From assembly GCF_013113735.1 (NCBI RefSeq), contig NZ_CP053346.1, forward strand, positions 4,850,001 through 4,914,000: 64,000 bases of DNA, read 5' to 3'. Origin of the DNA: Sphingomonas sp. AP4-R1 (GTDB lineage: Bacteria > Pseudomonadota > Alphaproteobacteria > Sphingomonadales > Sphingomonadaceae). This document shows positions 54,322 through 63,737 of this stretch, piece by piece (position 1 is the stretch's first letter; each line of letters opens with the position of its first letter). The notes under the pieces are model-generated. The model worked only from the letters and a program-made list of their open reading frames with translations. It had not been told where the DNA came from and ran no database searches. The position numbers and the translations under genes are program-made.

Positions 54322-55527
54322 ATGGCTGCCGAACCGTTAGGTGGCAACCGATCGCCGTTGCGCCCGAACGAAAGTCCGATGACGTCCACACCCCGCTCTG
54401 CCGAATTTGAAAATGCCGTTGTCGCCGATCCCGATCTCGTGACCGGCTCCCCTTTGCCTCTGGACGATGAGGCAGCGCCTGTCGCTCGCCGCCAGCGGCT
54501 TCGCATCCCGCTGCTGATCGCGGGGGGGCTTGTCGCGGCCGCGGCGGCCTTGTTCTTTTATCTGCACGGCGGCCGCTACGAATCCACCGACAATGCCTAC
54601 TTCCAGACAGGCCTCGTCTCCGTCGCGGCGAATGTAAGCGGCCCCGTCATCGCGGTCGAAGTCCACGATAATCAGCATGTGCGTGCCGGTCAGGTCCTGT
54701 TCCGGATCGATCCGGCGCCCTTCCAGGCCGCCGTCGACCAGGCCGAGGCGAGCCTGGCGGACGCGCGCGTCCAGATCGAGGCGCTCCGCGCCACATACCG
54801 CCAGGGTCAGGCGCAGCTCGATACGGCGCGCAGTCAGCTCGACTATGCGACCGGCGAAGCGGATCGTCAGAAGAAGTTGCTCGCCGAAGGTATATCGTCG
54901 CGCGCGCAATATGATCAGGCGGTGCTGGCCGAACGCACGGCGCGTCAGGCGATCGCCTCGAGCCACCAGAAGAACGAGAGCATCGCCGCCACGCTCGCCG
55001 GCAATGTCGATGTACCGACCGACCGGCAGCCGACTGTCCGGCGCGCGCAAGCCCAGTTGAACCGGGCGCGACTGGATCTCGGCTATACGATCGTGCGCGC
55101 GGCGCAGGACGGGATCGTCACCAAGGTCAATCAATTGCAGGTCGGCGATTATGTGAGCGCCGCCCGTCCTGTCTTCTCCTTGGCCGGTAGCCACATCTGG
55201 ATCGAGGCCAACTTCAAGGAGAATCAGCTCGATCACATGCGGATCGGCCAGCGTGCCACGTTCGCGGTCGATGCCTTTCCAAGCCTGCATCTCACCGGCC
55301 GCGTCGGCAGCTTCAGCCCGGGCACCGGCAACAGCTTCGCACTGCTGCCCCCCGAAAACGCGACCGGCAACTGGGTGAAGGTCGTCCAGCGCCTGCCTGT
55401 GGAGCTGGAGATAGACAGCGTCCCGTCCGACGTCCCGCTCCATGCCGGCCTCAGCGTGACGGCGACGGTCGACACCGGCTTCCGACGCCGCCTGTTCGGC
55501 GGGGGCGACGCCCGGCCCGCGCAATGA
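54322..55527 (+). CDS. EmrA-type membrane fusion protein
   Basis: About 401 aa from the ATG at 54322; an ATG at 54379 is a possible shorter start. One N-terminal transmembrane helix (about 57-78, LLIAGGLVAAAAALFFYL) and the HlyD/EmrA fold: two lipoyl halves (GPVIAVEVHDNQHVRAGQVLFRIDP and YTIVRAAQDGIVTKVNQLQVGDYV) around a coiled coil (FQAAVDQAEASLADARVQIEALRA...). It bridges the inner-membrane pump to the outer-membrane channel. Overlaps the pump gene by ATGA. Confidence 0.92.
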   Translation: MAAEPLGGNRSPLRPNESPMTSTPRSAEFENAVVADPDLVTGSPLPLDDEAAPVARRQRLRIPLLIAGGLVAAAAALFFYLHGGRYESTDNAYFQTGLVSVAANVSGPVIAVEVHDNQHVRAGQVLFRIDPAPFQAAVDQAEASLADARVQIEALRATYRQGQAQLDTARSQLDYATGEADRQKKLLAEGISSRAQYDQAVLAERTARQAIASSHQKNESIAATLAGNVDVPTDRQPTVRRAQAQLNRARLDLGYTIVRAAQDGIVTKVNQLQVGDYVSAARPVFSLAGSHIWIEANFKENQLDHMRIGQRATFAVDAFPSLHLTGRVGSFSPGTGNSFALLPPENATGNWVKVVQRLPVELEIDSVPSDVPLHAGLSVTATVDTGFRRRLFGGGDARPAQ

Positions 55528-57053
55528 CGGTCGCCTATCCCGAGCCGGGGATACGTCGGCTTGTCACGGCCTCGGTGATGGCCGCGACCGTGATGAACTC
55601 GCTGGACAGCACGATCGCCAACGTCGCGCTGCCCCATATCCAGGGCAGCGTCGCCGCCTCCGCGGAGGAGATCAGCTGGGTGCTGACATCCTATATCGTC
55701 GCTGCCGCCATCTTCACGCCGTTGACCGGCTGGTTCGCCGGCCGCTTCGGGCGCAAGCGCCTGATGCTCTTCTCGATCGTCGGCTTCACGGTGGCGTCGG
55801 GCCTCTGCGGCATCGCGTCCACGCTGGGCGAGATCGTCGGCTTCCGCCTGTTGCAGGGTGTGTTCGGCGCGGCGCTCGTACCGATGAGCCAGGCGATCCT
55901 GCTCGACATCAATCCGCCGGAACGGCACGGCCCGGCCATGTCGGTCTGGGCGATGGGCGCCGTGCTGGGCCCGATCGTCGGCCCGGCGCTTGGCGGCTGG
56001 CTGACCGATAATCTCAGCTGGCGCTGGGTGTTCTTCATCAATTTGCCGATCGGCGTGCTCGCCTTCGCGGGCCTCTCGCTGTTCCTCACCGAGACCAAGG
56101 CCGCCGCGCGCGGCCGGCTCGATCTGTTCGGCTTCATGATGCTCGCGCTCGCGATCGGGGCGCTGCAGTTGATGCTCGATCGCGGCCAGACGAAGGACTG
56201 GTTCAGCTCGCTGGAAATATGCATCGAGGGCGGCTGCGTGCTGCTGTTCGGATATCTGTTCGTCGCCCACACGCTCACCGCGCGCCAGCCCTTTATCGAT
56301 CTCGGGCTGTTCGCGGACGTGAACTTCACCTTGGGTTCGCTGTTCGGCTTCGTGCTGGGCGTCCTGATCTTCTCGGTCCTGGCGCTGCTGCCACCGATGC
56401 TCGAAGGGCTCCTGGGCTATCCGGTCGTGCTTACGGGGCTCGTTACCGCGCCGCGAGGCGTCGGCTCCTTCATCGCGATGACGGCGGCCGGCATCCTCAT
56501 CAAACGCTTCGATCCACGGCTCCTCATCCTGATCGGCTTCGGCTTGGCCGCTCTTTCGATGTACCAGATGTCCGGCTTCTCGCTGGCGATGGATGAGCGG
56601 CTGATGATCGCCTCGGGCTTGATTTCGGGCCTCGGCACCGGCCTGATCTTCGTGCCTCTCTCAACGCTGGCCTTCGCGACGCTGCCCGCGCGCTACCGCA
56701 ACGAAGGTGCCGCAATGTTCACGCTGATCCGCAATATCGGCTCGGCGATCGGCATTTCGGTGTTGCAGGCGATGACGATCCGCAACGCGGCGACCGTCCA
56801 TTCGCGGCTGGTCGAAACGATCCGTCCAGACAATCCCGTCATGGCGCAGGCCGCCCCATCATTCGATTTCGGCACGCCCGTGCTCGTCGCACGGATGAAT
56901 GCGGCGATCACCCGGCAGGCATCGATGGTTTCCTATATCGATGCCTTCTGGTTCCTGTTCCTGATCACGCTGGCGGTGATGCCGCTGCTCCTGCTCCTCC
57001 GCAAACCGAAGAAGGCCGATGCCGGTGACGGCGTCGCGCTCCACCTTGATTGA
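55524..57053 (+). CDS. EmrB/QacA-type (DHA2) multidrug efflux pump
   Basis: 509 aa, about 14 transmembrane helices. DHA2 signatures: motif D1 MNSLDSTIANVALPHIQG, motif A WFAGRFGRKRLMLFS, motif C GPIVGPALGGWLT. A proton-driven MFS exporter working with the fusion protein and the outer-membrane factor. The stop lies 10 bases before the next start. Confidence 0.94.
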   Translation: MTVAYPEPGIRRLVTASVMAATVMNSLDSTIANVALPHIQGSVAASAEEISWVLTSYIVAAAIFTPLTGWFAGRFGRKRLMLFSIVGFTVASGLCGIASTLGEIVGFRLLQGVFGAALVPMSQAILLDINPPERHGPAMSVWAMGAVLGPIVGPALGGWLTDNLSWRWVFFINLPIGVLAFAGLSLFLTETKAAARGRLDLFGFMMLALAIGALQLMLDRGQTKDWFSSLEICIEGGCVLLFGYLFVAHTLTARQPFIDLGLFADVNFTLGSLFGFVLGVLIFSVLALLPPMLEGLLGYPVVLTGLVTAPRGVGSFIAMTAAGILIKRFDPRLLILIGFGLAALSMYQMSGFSLAMDERLMIASGLISGLGTGLIFVPLSTLAFATLPARYRNEGAAMFTLIRNIGSAIGISVLQAMTIRNAATVHSRLVETIRPDNPVMAQAAPSFDFGTPVLVARMNAAITRQASMVSYIDAFWFLFLITLAVMPLLLLLRKPKKADAGDGVALHLD

Positions 57054-57063
57054 TCGATCCTCG

Positions 57064-58527
57064 ATGCGCCTGATACCGCTCTTCCTTTGCATGTCCGCGC
57101 TGGCCGGCTGCACCGTCGGCCCGAATTTCGAGCGTCCGGCGGCACCCAGCACTCAAACCTATCTGCCGCCGGCCGAACAGGCGGCCACCGCTCCGGGCCA
57201 GCCTACCGTGTCCGTCGGCGAAGGCCCCCGGCAAGGCTGGTGGCGCGCTTTCGGATCGCCAGATCTTGACCGGCTCGTCGATCAGGCACTGACCCACAAT
57301 CGCAGTCTCGCCGCCAGTGATGCGACTCTCTCGGCATCGCGCGCCGAGATGCGGGCGGTGGCGGGGCGCGCCTTGCCACAAGTGGACGCGACCGCCCGTG
57401 TCGATCAGCAGCAGGTCAATCTCGCCGCCTTCGGCTTCGCGCCCTCACCGTCGCTCGGCCTCGCCGGCAATCCCAATTTCGAGCTTTACTCGGTCGGCGG
57501 TGGGATCAGCTACGATCTGGACCTGTTCGGCGGCACGCGCCGGCAGATCGAGCAGGCCGCCGCCCAGTCCGAGGCGCAGCGGCGTCGGACCGAAGCCGCA
57601 CACCTCACCCTCGCGGGGCAGGTCGTCGGCCAGGTGCTCGGCATCGCCGCGATCCGCGCCCGCATCGCCGTGCAGCAGTCGATCCTCGACGAGGACCGCC
57701 GCAACCTCGATCTGACACGCAAACGGCACGAGGGCGGCGAAGGTACGCTCGTCGAAGTCCTGAACGCCCAGAGCCAGTTTACCGCCGATCAGGCGATCTC
57801 GCCGGGGCTGGACCAACAGTTGGCGGAAGCGCGGCATCTGCTCGCCATCCTGGTCGGCGTCACGCCGGCCGATCTGGGGCCTACCGACTTCGATCTCGCC
57901 GCCCTTACCCTGCCAACCGACGTTCCAGTGACTCTCCCCTCCGAACTCGTCCATAAGCGTCCGGACATATTGCAGTCCGAGGCCGAACTGCACGCGGCGA
58001 CCGCCGCGATCGGCGTGGCGACCGCCAAACTCTACCCGGACATCACCCTCGGCGCGACGCTGACCCAGGCTTCGCCGTCGATCGACAACGCTTTCAAGAA
58101 TGCTTTCCGCGGCTACGACATCTTCGCGGGCCTCGCCGCGCCGATCTTCCACGGCGGCACGCTCAAGGCCGAGCGCGCCGCTGCGATCGAGCGCGCGCAC
58201 GCGGCGGATGCGACCTATCAGCAGACCGTGCTGAGCGCCTTCGGTCAGGTGGCAGACCTGTTGAGCGCGCTGCAGACGAATGCGCGCGCTGTCGAGCGGC
58301 AGAGCGAGGCGGAGGCAGTCGCCCGCCGCTCCCTTCAGCTGTCACGGCGCAGTTTCGAGGTCGGCAATAGCGGCCTGCTCCAGGTGCTGGATTCCGAGCG
58401 CCTCTACCAGCGCGCGAGCGCCGATCTGGTCACGGCGCGCTCGATCCAACTTCTCAATGTCGCCCGCCTCTATGTGGCGACGGCCGGAGGCTGGATAACC
58501 CCTTCTCCGAATCTCGCACGCCGGTAG
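57064..58527 (+). CDS. NodT-type outer-membrane efflux lipoprotein
   Basis: 487 aa from the ATG at 57064, which yields a lipobox signal (FLCMSALAGC, lipidated Cys17). TolC/OprM fold: VGPNFERP, two repeats of long helices with strands (LVDQALTHNRSLAASDATLSASRAEMRAVAGRALPQV and the second copy VHKRPDILQSEAELHAATAAIGVATAKLYP, whose RPD motif is diagnostic). Third gene of the tripartite pump; the earlier in-frame start at 57019 inside the pump gene would destroy the lipobox position. Confidence 0.92.
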   Translation: MRLIPLFLCMSALAGCTVGPNFERPAAPSTQTYLPPAEQAATAPGQPTVSVGEGPRQGWWRAFGSPDLDRLVDQALTHNRSLAASDATLSASRAEMRAVAGRALPQVDATARVDQQQVNLAAFGFAPSPSLGLAGNPNFELYSVGGGISYDLDLFGGTRRQIEQAAAQSEAQRRRTEAAHLTLAGQVVGQVLGIAAIRARIAVQQSILDEDRRNLDLTRKRHEGGEGTLVEVLNAQSQFTADQAISPGLDQQLAEARHLLAILVGVTPADLGPTDFDLAALTLPTDVPVTLPSELVHKRPDILQSEAELHAATAAIGVATAKLYPDITLGATLTQASPSIDNAFKNAFRGYDIFAGLAAPIFHGGTLKAERAAAIERAHAADATYQQTVLSAFGQVADLLSALQTNARAVERQSEAEAVARRSLQLSRRSFEVGNSGLLQVLDSERLYQRASADLVTARSIQLLNVARLYVATAGGWITPSPNLARR

Positions 58528-58776
58528 AATATCCACGGTCACAGCGTAAACCGCTTGCCAGCTCGGTTGTGGGACGGCGTGCCTGAACGACCGGACCAGC
58601 GGAGTTCTGCGGTGGAATGGGTTCGCTCGAGTGGCAAGAACAGGTTCGGTAGCATGCAGCCATACATTCGGTAACGGATATCGGAAGGGTTACGGCGCCC
58701 CCGTCACCAAGCGTGCTCGAAATTCAGCGTGGTCCGCCGCGCGCATGCCATCGCCTTCCATCGTCGGGAATATGCC

Positions 58777-59889
58777 ATGAAGATGTCAATCTCAGTCGCG
58801 ATCCTTTCCTTGATCCTTTCGGCTTCTCCAGCGACCGCGCGTGATCGATGGAGACCGGCGCAGGCGCAAGCATGGTACGACAAGCAGCCTTGGCTGGTCG
58901 GCGCCAATTACGTGCCGGCGACTGCCATCAACCAACTCGAAATGTGGCAAGCTGACACGTTCGATCCCGCCCGGATCGATCTGGAACTGGGCTGGGCGGA
59001 GAAGATGGGCATGAACACGATGCGCGTGTTCCTTCACGATCAGCTCTGGGAGCAGGATCGGGAGGGTTTCAAGGCACGTCTCGATACCTTTCTGGCCATT
59101 GCCGCCAAGCATCATATCAAGCCGCTGCTGGTCCTGTTCGACAGCTGCTGGGATCCGGCGCCAAAGCTCGGCCCCCAGCACCCGCCGATTCCGGGTGTTC
59201 ACAATTCGGGCTGGGTGCAGTCGCCCGGCATTGCGGCCCTGCAGGATAGCGCACAGCACCCCCGGCTGAGGGCCTATGTGGAGGGCGTGATCGGGGCCTT
59301 TGCCAAGGACGAGCGCATCCTAGGCTGGGATCTTTGGAACGAACCCGACAATCCCGCCGAACAATATCGGGGCCAGCCGAAGAACAAGGCCGACCTCGTG
59401 ACCGCGTTGCTACCTCACGTGTTCGCCTGGGCGCGGTCAGTCGATCCAAGCCAGCCCCTCACCAGCGGCCTTTGGACGGGCATGACCTGGGCACCGACCG
59501 ACACGCACCGGCCGATCGAAGCGGTCCAGTTGGCCCAGTCCGATATCCTTTCCTTCCACGATTATGGTTGGCCGGAATCGATCGAGAAACGAATTGCCAT
59601 GCTGGAGGGCTATGATCGGCCGATCCTTTGCACCGAATATATGGCGCGCGGTGCAGGCTCGACCTTCGACGGATCGCTGCCGATCGGCAAAGCCCACAAG
59701 GTCGGTATGATCAATTGGGGCTTCGTCGATGGCAAGGAGCAGACGCGCCTGCCGTGGGACAGCTGGAAACGACCTTATGTGCTGGAGGAACCAACCCTGT
59801 GGTTTCACGATGTTCTGCATACTGACGGTACGCCCTATCGCCCGGCCGAAGTAAAGCTGATCACGACACTCTCGCGTGGAGGCGGGTAA
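58777..59889 (+). CDS. Secreted GH5-like glycoside hydrolase
   Basis: 370 aa from the ATG at 58777 (cgggaa before it), signal peptide MSISVAILSLILSASPATA. A TIM-barrel pattern with NTMRVFLHDQLW, WDLWNEPDNP (acid/base Glu189) and PILCTEYMARG (nucleophile Glu287) places it among clan GH-A enzymes of the cellulase/mannanase type. LGWAEKMGMNTMRVF is typical of proteins annotated as 1,4-beta-xylanase or cellulase-like. The substrate is not predictable from the motifs. Confidence 0.8.
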   Translation: MKMSISVAILSLILSASPATARDRWRPAQAQAWYDKQPWLVGANYVPATAINQLEMWQADTFDPARIDLELGWAEKMGMNTMRVFLHDQLWEQDREGFKARLDTFLAIAAKHHIKPLLVLFDSCWDPAPKLGPQHPPIPGVHNSGWVQSPGIAALQDSAQHPRLRAYVEGVIGAFAKDERILGWDLWNEPDNPAEQYRGQPKNKADLVTALLPHVFAWARSVDPSQPLTSGLWTGMTWAPTDTHRPIEAVQLAQSDILSFHDYGWPESIEKRIAMLEGYDRPILCTEYMARGAGSTFDGSLPIGKAHKVGMINWGFVDGKEQTRLPWDSWKRPYVLEEPTLWFHDVLHTDGTPYRPAEVKLITTLSRGGG

Positions 59890-59946
59890 GGCGGGACAGG
59901 GGCTTGGTGGGACGCAATCCACCCGCCGGTCTGTCCGCCTGCCGCG

Positions 59947-61101
59947 TCAGGCCAGCAAGGCCGTTGCGCACCAGAGTATCGGCGCCTGACCATGGAGATC
60001 GCCGGTGTTTCGTTTTCGATCCATATAATATTGATAGTCGTTCTTTTTGTTGGTGCCCTCGCAGACATCGGGGATCTCGGCATTGGCATTGATCCGGGCG
60101 CACAGAGCCAGCCAGCCCTTGCGCCCGGCCTGGGCATATCGCCCGTCAAGCCAGCCTGATTTGGCGCCGGTAATCATGGCGAAGGTGAACATCGCGGTGG
60201 CCGAACTCTCAGGCCAAGATTCCGGCCGGTCGATCAACTGGCGCCACATTCCTCCCTCGCCCTGGTGGGAGAGCAGCGTCGCCATCATCGTGCGATAATG
60301 CACGAGGATTTTTGCCCGGTTTGCATCGCCGGCCGGCAATGTCCGCAGCAGCTCCGCCATGCCGACAGCGAACCAGCCATTGCCGCGCCCCCAGTAGAAG
60401 GGCACGTCGGGAGCGTGGAAGAACAGCCCGTTGGGCTGTTGCAGGCGGTCAAGATAGGCGACCGCCTCGCGGCCGGCCCGATCGAGATAGACAGGATCGC
60501 CGGTCGCGCGGAACGCCTGCAGCTGCAGGATAGTAATCATATACATATCGTCGACCCAGAAGCGGGTCTGCGGACTCAGATTGGCGGCTACGGCCTCTGC
60601 GGAGATGGCGCGCTCGTCCGGCGTGAGCGCTGAAAGGCGCTCGGACGACAGCGGGGCCCACTGACGATCGGCGATCGCCTTGCCGATCGCCAGATATCGC
60701 GGATCACGTGTTTCGATATACAGCTCCAGCGGGACAGCCCCGAACATCGACGGATCGACATGCTGGACGGTGGGCAGCAGGGCGGATTCGGTTGAAAACA
60801 GCGGCTCGAAACGCGCTGCCAAACGATGGCTCAGGTCGGTATCACCGCTGAGCTTCGCGAAGGTCAGCGCGCCGTACCAGGCGCAGCCTTCCGGATAAAT
60901 GATGCTGCCGGTCGGCTGCACGCCATCCGCATTACCGTGGGGCATGCGGACGAAACGTTCGGCGACGCGCTTGCCGATTGCGCCCGGCGACATGCCCTTG
61001 GGCCACCCCGACAAGACGGTCTCGGGTGCTTGCGCCCGGATGGATGGGGCAGCCGCCGAAGCCGCAAGCGCAACGATCAGGGAGCGTCGGTCCACAAGCA
61101 T
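59947..61101 (-). CDS. Secreted GH88/GH105-like unsaturated glycuronidase
   Basis: 384 aa from the ATG at 61101 (ggagagaac before it), with a Tat-like/Sec leader (MLVDRRSLIVALAASAAAPSIRAQ). The (alpha/alpha)6 features WVDDMYMI, FFHAPDVPFYWGRGNGWFAVGMAELL and SSATAMFTFAMITGAKSGWLD match unsaturated rhamnogalacturonyl hydrolase-type enzymes; the Asp in WVDDMY is the usual catalytic acid. Convergent with the GH5-like gene. Together they point to plant pectin or hemicellulose breakdown. Confidence 0.82.
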   Translation of the reverse strand: MLVDRRSLIVALAASAAAPSIRAQAPETVLSGWPKGMSPGAIGKRVAERFVRMPHGNADGVQPTGSIIYPEGCAWYGALTFAKLSGDTDLSHRLAARFEPLFSTESALLPTVQHVDPSMFGAVPLELYIETRDPRYLAIGKAIADRQWAPLSSERLSALTPDERAISAEAVAANLSPQTRFWVDDMYMITILQLQAFRATGDPVYLDRAGREAVAYLDRLQQPNGLFFHAPDVPFYWGRGNGWFAVGMAELLRTLPAGDANRAKILVHYRTMMATLLSHQGEGGMWRQLIDRPESWPESSATAMFTFAMITGAKSGWLDGRYAQAGRKGWLALCARINANAEIPDVCEGTNKKNDYQYYMDRKRNTGDLHGQAPILWCATALLA

Positions 61102-61880
61102 GTTCTCTCCATCAGGCTCGTTGAATCGATGCGCGCCACGATGGTCCACGATCCGGTGTGGCCTTCGGGGTTCACGCACCTTGGTCATTATTTGTCATAC
61201 AACTCGGCCTGTGCCAACACTCGTCGAAATGCAGTTCCGTAATCGGCGGACGCCCCCACCGGGGGGATGAGATTATGAGCGCAGCCTTCAGGGCGTAGAA
61301 CCAGGACGGCCGGCTCGCTCTCTGGAACCGGGCGCGACAATGGCGGCAGCTCTGCGGCTCGCGCATCACTGAGCTGCCGCTCGTGCCGGCTCCGACACTG
61401 GTTGACGCGCCAAGGGTCTCGGGGCAGCGCCCGGTGCAGTAGCTGGTCGGAACATCTCGGAAGTATTCGACGGCACAGAGTGGGATTGTCCTGCCATTCA
61501 AAAGCGACGGACGGAACGCCCGCTCTTGTCTGGAGCAGGCATTCGGCGTTTCCCCGAGTGGCATTGCAGGCCACCAATGATTTCAAATCCTAGGAGCACC
61601 TTCTGCGCGTGGAAGGATGGAGCATCGCTCAACTGGTGCATCTCGCAGAATTTCTAAATAAGTTCAATAAGATACAAGCCCACTCTCAAAGAGAGTACAG
61701 ATATCGGGCAGAGTGGAGTATTTTTCAGAATACATTTTCCGAAAACCTTCGTCAAAAGGCAGATATTTTTTGAATAAGCATACTGTTACATAGTTGTCTC
61801 AAGCTTTTACAATTTTATCTCCGGATACACAGTGAAAACCCTCTCTTACCAGCCATGTTATTCGGGCGCACTACCTCCGA
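61102..61880. other. Gene-free stretch with an AT-rich tract
   Basis: About 780 bases. The first half has open frames on both strands without resemblance. From about 61,655 to 61,820 the DNA is strikingly AT-rich (runs such as attttctaaataagttcaat and tatttttcagaatac), unlike the rest of the window. It may be a promoter region, a site of foreign DNA, or an insertion scar. No gene supported. Confidence 0.4.
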
Positions 61881-63482
61881 TCAAACGCCTATCCTTATGC
61901 GGTGATTGGGTTTCAGACGAATGGTGCGCCTGGGAAGCCCGGGAATCGACAATTCTATCGTCTGGGGATTTTCTTCGATCCCCAGGAGCTCGAGAGGAAT
62001 GCCTGTCGAGGTCGTGACGAGTCTCGCGCTACCGCCTTGAATCCGAGCCACCGGTTTGCCGGCAATTTCCAACTCGGCGCCGCCGAGGCGATACCGCATG
62101 TTCAGGCGCAGCCCTGCGTCACTATACGTCTCCAATCGCGCTTCGCGCGCGGCGGGATGCGATGGACGCACGTTCCAGCAGATCGTGTCCCGCTCTTCGT
62201 GTACGCCTACAAGACGCCAGCTATATTCGATCATGACAAGTGCGGTGGGAGAATAGCCGGGAGCATCTTCTTGCGTGAAGGCGCCGGTGAGCGGATCGAC
62301 CTGAGTTCGAATAGACAGATCCCGTTGAATGGCTTCGCACCATTTGCTCATCATCGTCCCGAATTCGGCAGTGCGGCCGTAATGATCGAACCAACGGCAG
62401 GCTCGCAAAGCTGTGAGCGCCTGAGCGGCACCGCCCCAGCTGTTGTTCGGGATCGGCCGGACGAAGGTCGGATCGTCGAGCGCGACGGACGGCAGCGGGA
62501 ATGCGGCCCAGAATTTCTTCGGATTGTGGATCTGGCGTTCCCATAATGTCTCGAAGAGCGCCTGATCCGGCACATGCTCGCCGATCACTCGGGATAGAAG
62601 ATCGCAATTCACCCGGACGAAACGATCCTGCGCATCGCGATCGTAGAAGGTGGCATCCACAGGATCATAGAGCGTGGAGATGATGGTGGAGCGCAAGGTC
62701 TCCGCCTCCGTCAGCCAGCGATCAGCGTCTGCAGACTTGCCAAGGGAGGTGGCCATCTCCGCCAAGGCGCGCCGGGCACCAAATGTGCTGGCAGACAGGT
62801 CGGGACATAGGCGCGGAAGCGATGCGATCGGATGATGCGTGCGGGCATTCTTGTTCGGGCATTGGTTGGGCATACCGGCCCAACGCGGGCTGTTGTCATG
62901 TCCGGTGTCATAGGTGCAGAACCCTTCGACCAGACCAGTCCCCCGCGTATCCCGATATTGCCTGAGCCAAGCGTCCCAGGCGGCGCACGCTTTGTAGGCC
63001 GTCGCAAGCAGTTCCTCGTCGCCGGTGCTGCGGGCAAGCTCCCAGGCAGTTGCAGCTATCGGCACGACCATCTGAATTTGGCCGAAACCGGTCTCGGTTC
63101 GCTTGTTATTGGCTGGAAGTTGGCCGTCCGCGCGCTGAAGATCGAAAAATGTTGTGTGGCTGTTTCGGGCGACATCTGGCCTGAACTTTCGGTAGACGAG
63201 CGCTTCGTGCGGCCCGCATTCCATCCAAATGCCTTGATAGACCGAGCCCTCGATCAGGACCGGTCCGTCGATATAGGGCATGACCTGAACATTGCCTGCC
63301 AGCACCGACAGCGCCTTGTCATAGGCGGCCTGCCATCGCGCATTCGCTATCGCGAACTTCGGCGCACGGTGATCCAACCGTGGCGAGGCCTGTGAAGCGC
63401 TCAACGGCGTCGCGTCAACACCGAGGACCGTTGCGGAAGCCACCGCACCTGTGGAGATCGTCAAAAACGCACGTCTGTCCAC
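61881..63482 (-). CDS. Tat-exported (alpha/alpha)6-barrel glycosidase
   Basis: 533 aa. Twin-arginine-like leader (MDRRAFLTISTGAVASATVLGVDA). The body (NSHTTFFDLQRADGQLPANNKRTETGFGQIQMVVPIAATAWELAR, CTYDTGHDNSPRWAG, WIPNNSWGGAAQALTALRA-like segment) follows the glycoside hydrolase 63/MGH1 trehalase-like pattern, in which an Asp in the TGHDNSPRW block and a late Glu serve as catalysts. A C-terminal beta-sandwich (about 430-533) is added. Likely a polysaccharide-side-chain hydrolase acting with the two neighbours. Confidence 0.75.
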   Translation of the reverse strand: MDRRAFLTISTGAVASATVLGVDATPLSASQASPRLDHRAPKFAIANARWQAAYDKALSVLAGNVQVMPYIDGPVLIEGSVYQGIWMECGPHEALVYRKFRPDVARNSHTTFFDLQRADGQLPANNKRTETGFGQIQMVVPIAATAWELARSTGDEELLATAYKACAAWDAWLRQYRDTRGTGLVEGFCTYDTGHDNSPRWAGMPNQCPNKNARTHHPIASLPRLCPDLSASTFGARRALAEMATSLGKSADADRWLTEAETLRSTIISTLYDPVDATFYDRDAQDRFVRVNCDLLSRVIGEHVPDQALFETLWERQIHNPKKFWAAFPLPSVALDDPTFVRPIPNNSWGGAAQALTALRACRWFDHYGRTAEFGTMMSKWCEAIQRDLSIRTQVDPLTGAFTQEDAPGYSPTALVMIEYSWRLVGVHEERDTICWNVRPSHPAAREARLETYSDAGLRLNMRYRLGGAELEIAGKPVARIQGGSARLVTTSTGIPLELLGIEENPQTIELSIPGLPRRTIRLKPNHRIRIGV

Positions 63483-63710
63483 TCGATCTCACCTCTGATT
63501 TGCTAGGTCGATGTCACGTCTTTTATGCCGATGGCGAATAGTCGGAATGACCGACGGAAGTCGCCCCGGATGATAGCCAGGCCTGAGCTTTTCCCGCCTG
63601 TTCTATAATGAAACCTAGCACCCGAATTCGGCTTACAGCATGGTTTTCAGGAGAGCCGGCATGGTACTTTTCGTGACATTTTAGCTTACGACGCATGCGA
63701 AGAGTTTCAA

Positions 63711-63731
63711 CTCAATCACCTAGTGATTGAG
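63711..63731. repeat. Perfect palindrome beside the integrase fragment
   Basis: CTCAATCAC-CTA-GTGATTGAG, 9-bp arms. Immediately after it stands gttcgaatccctccgcc, which resembles the T-arm and 3' end of a tRNA gene, the common attachment core for P4-type integrases. Possibly part of an att site. Confidence 0.5.
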
Positions 63732-63737
63732 TTCGAA

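Noticed and set aside
61188..61586. Minus-strand 132-codon frame behind the GH88/105-like gene
   Set aside because: No motif or start context; a competing overlapping frame is equally open, so neither is supported.
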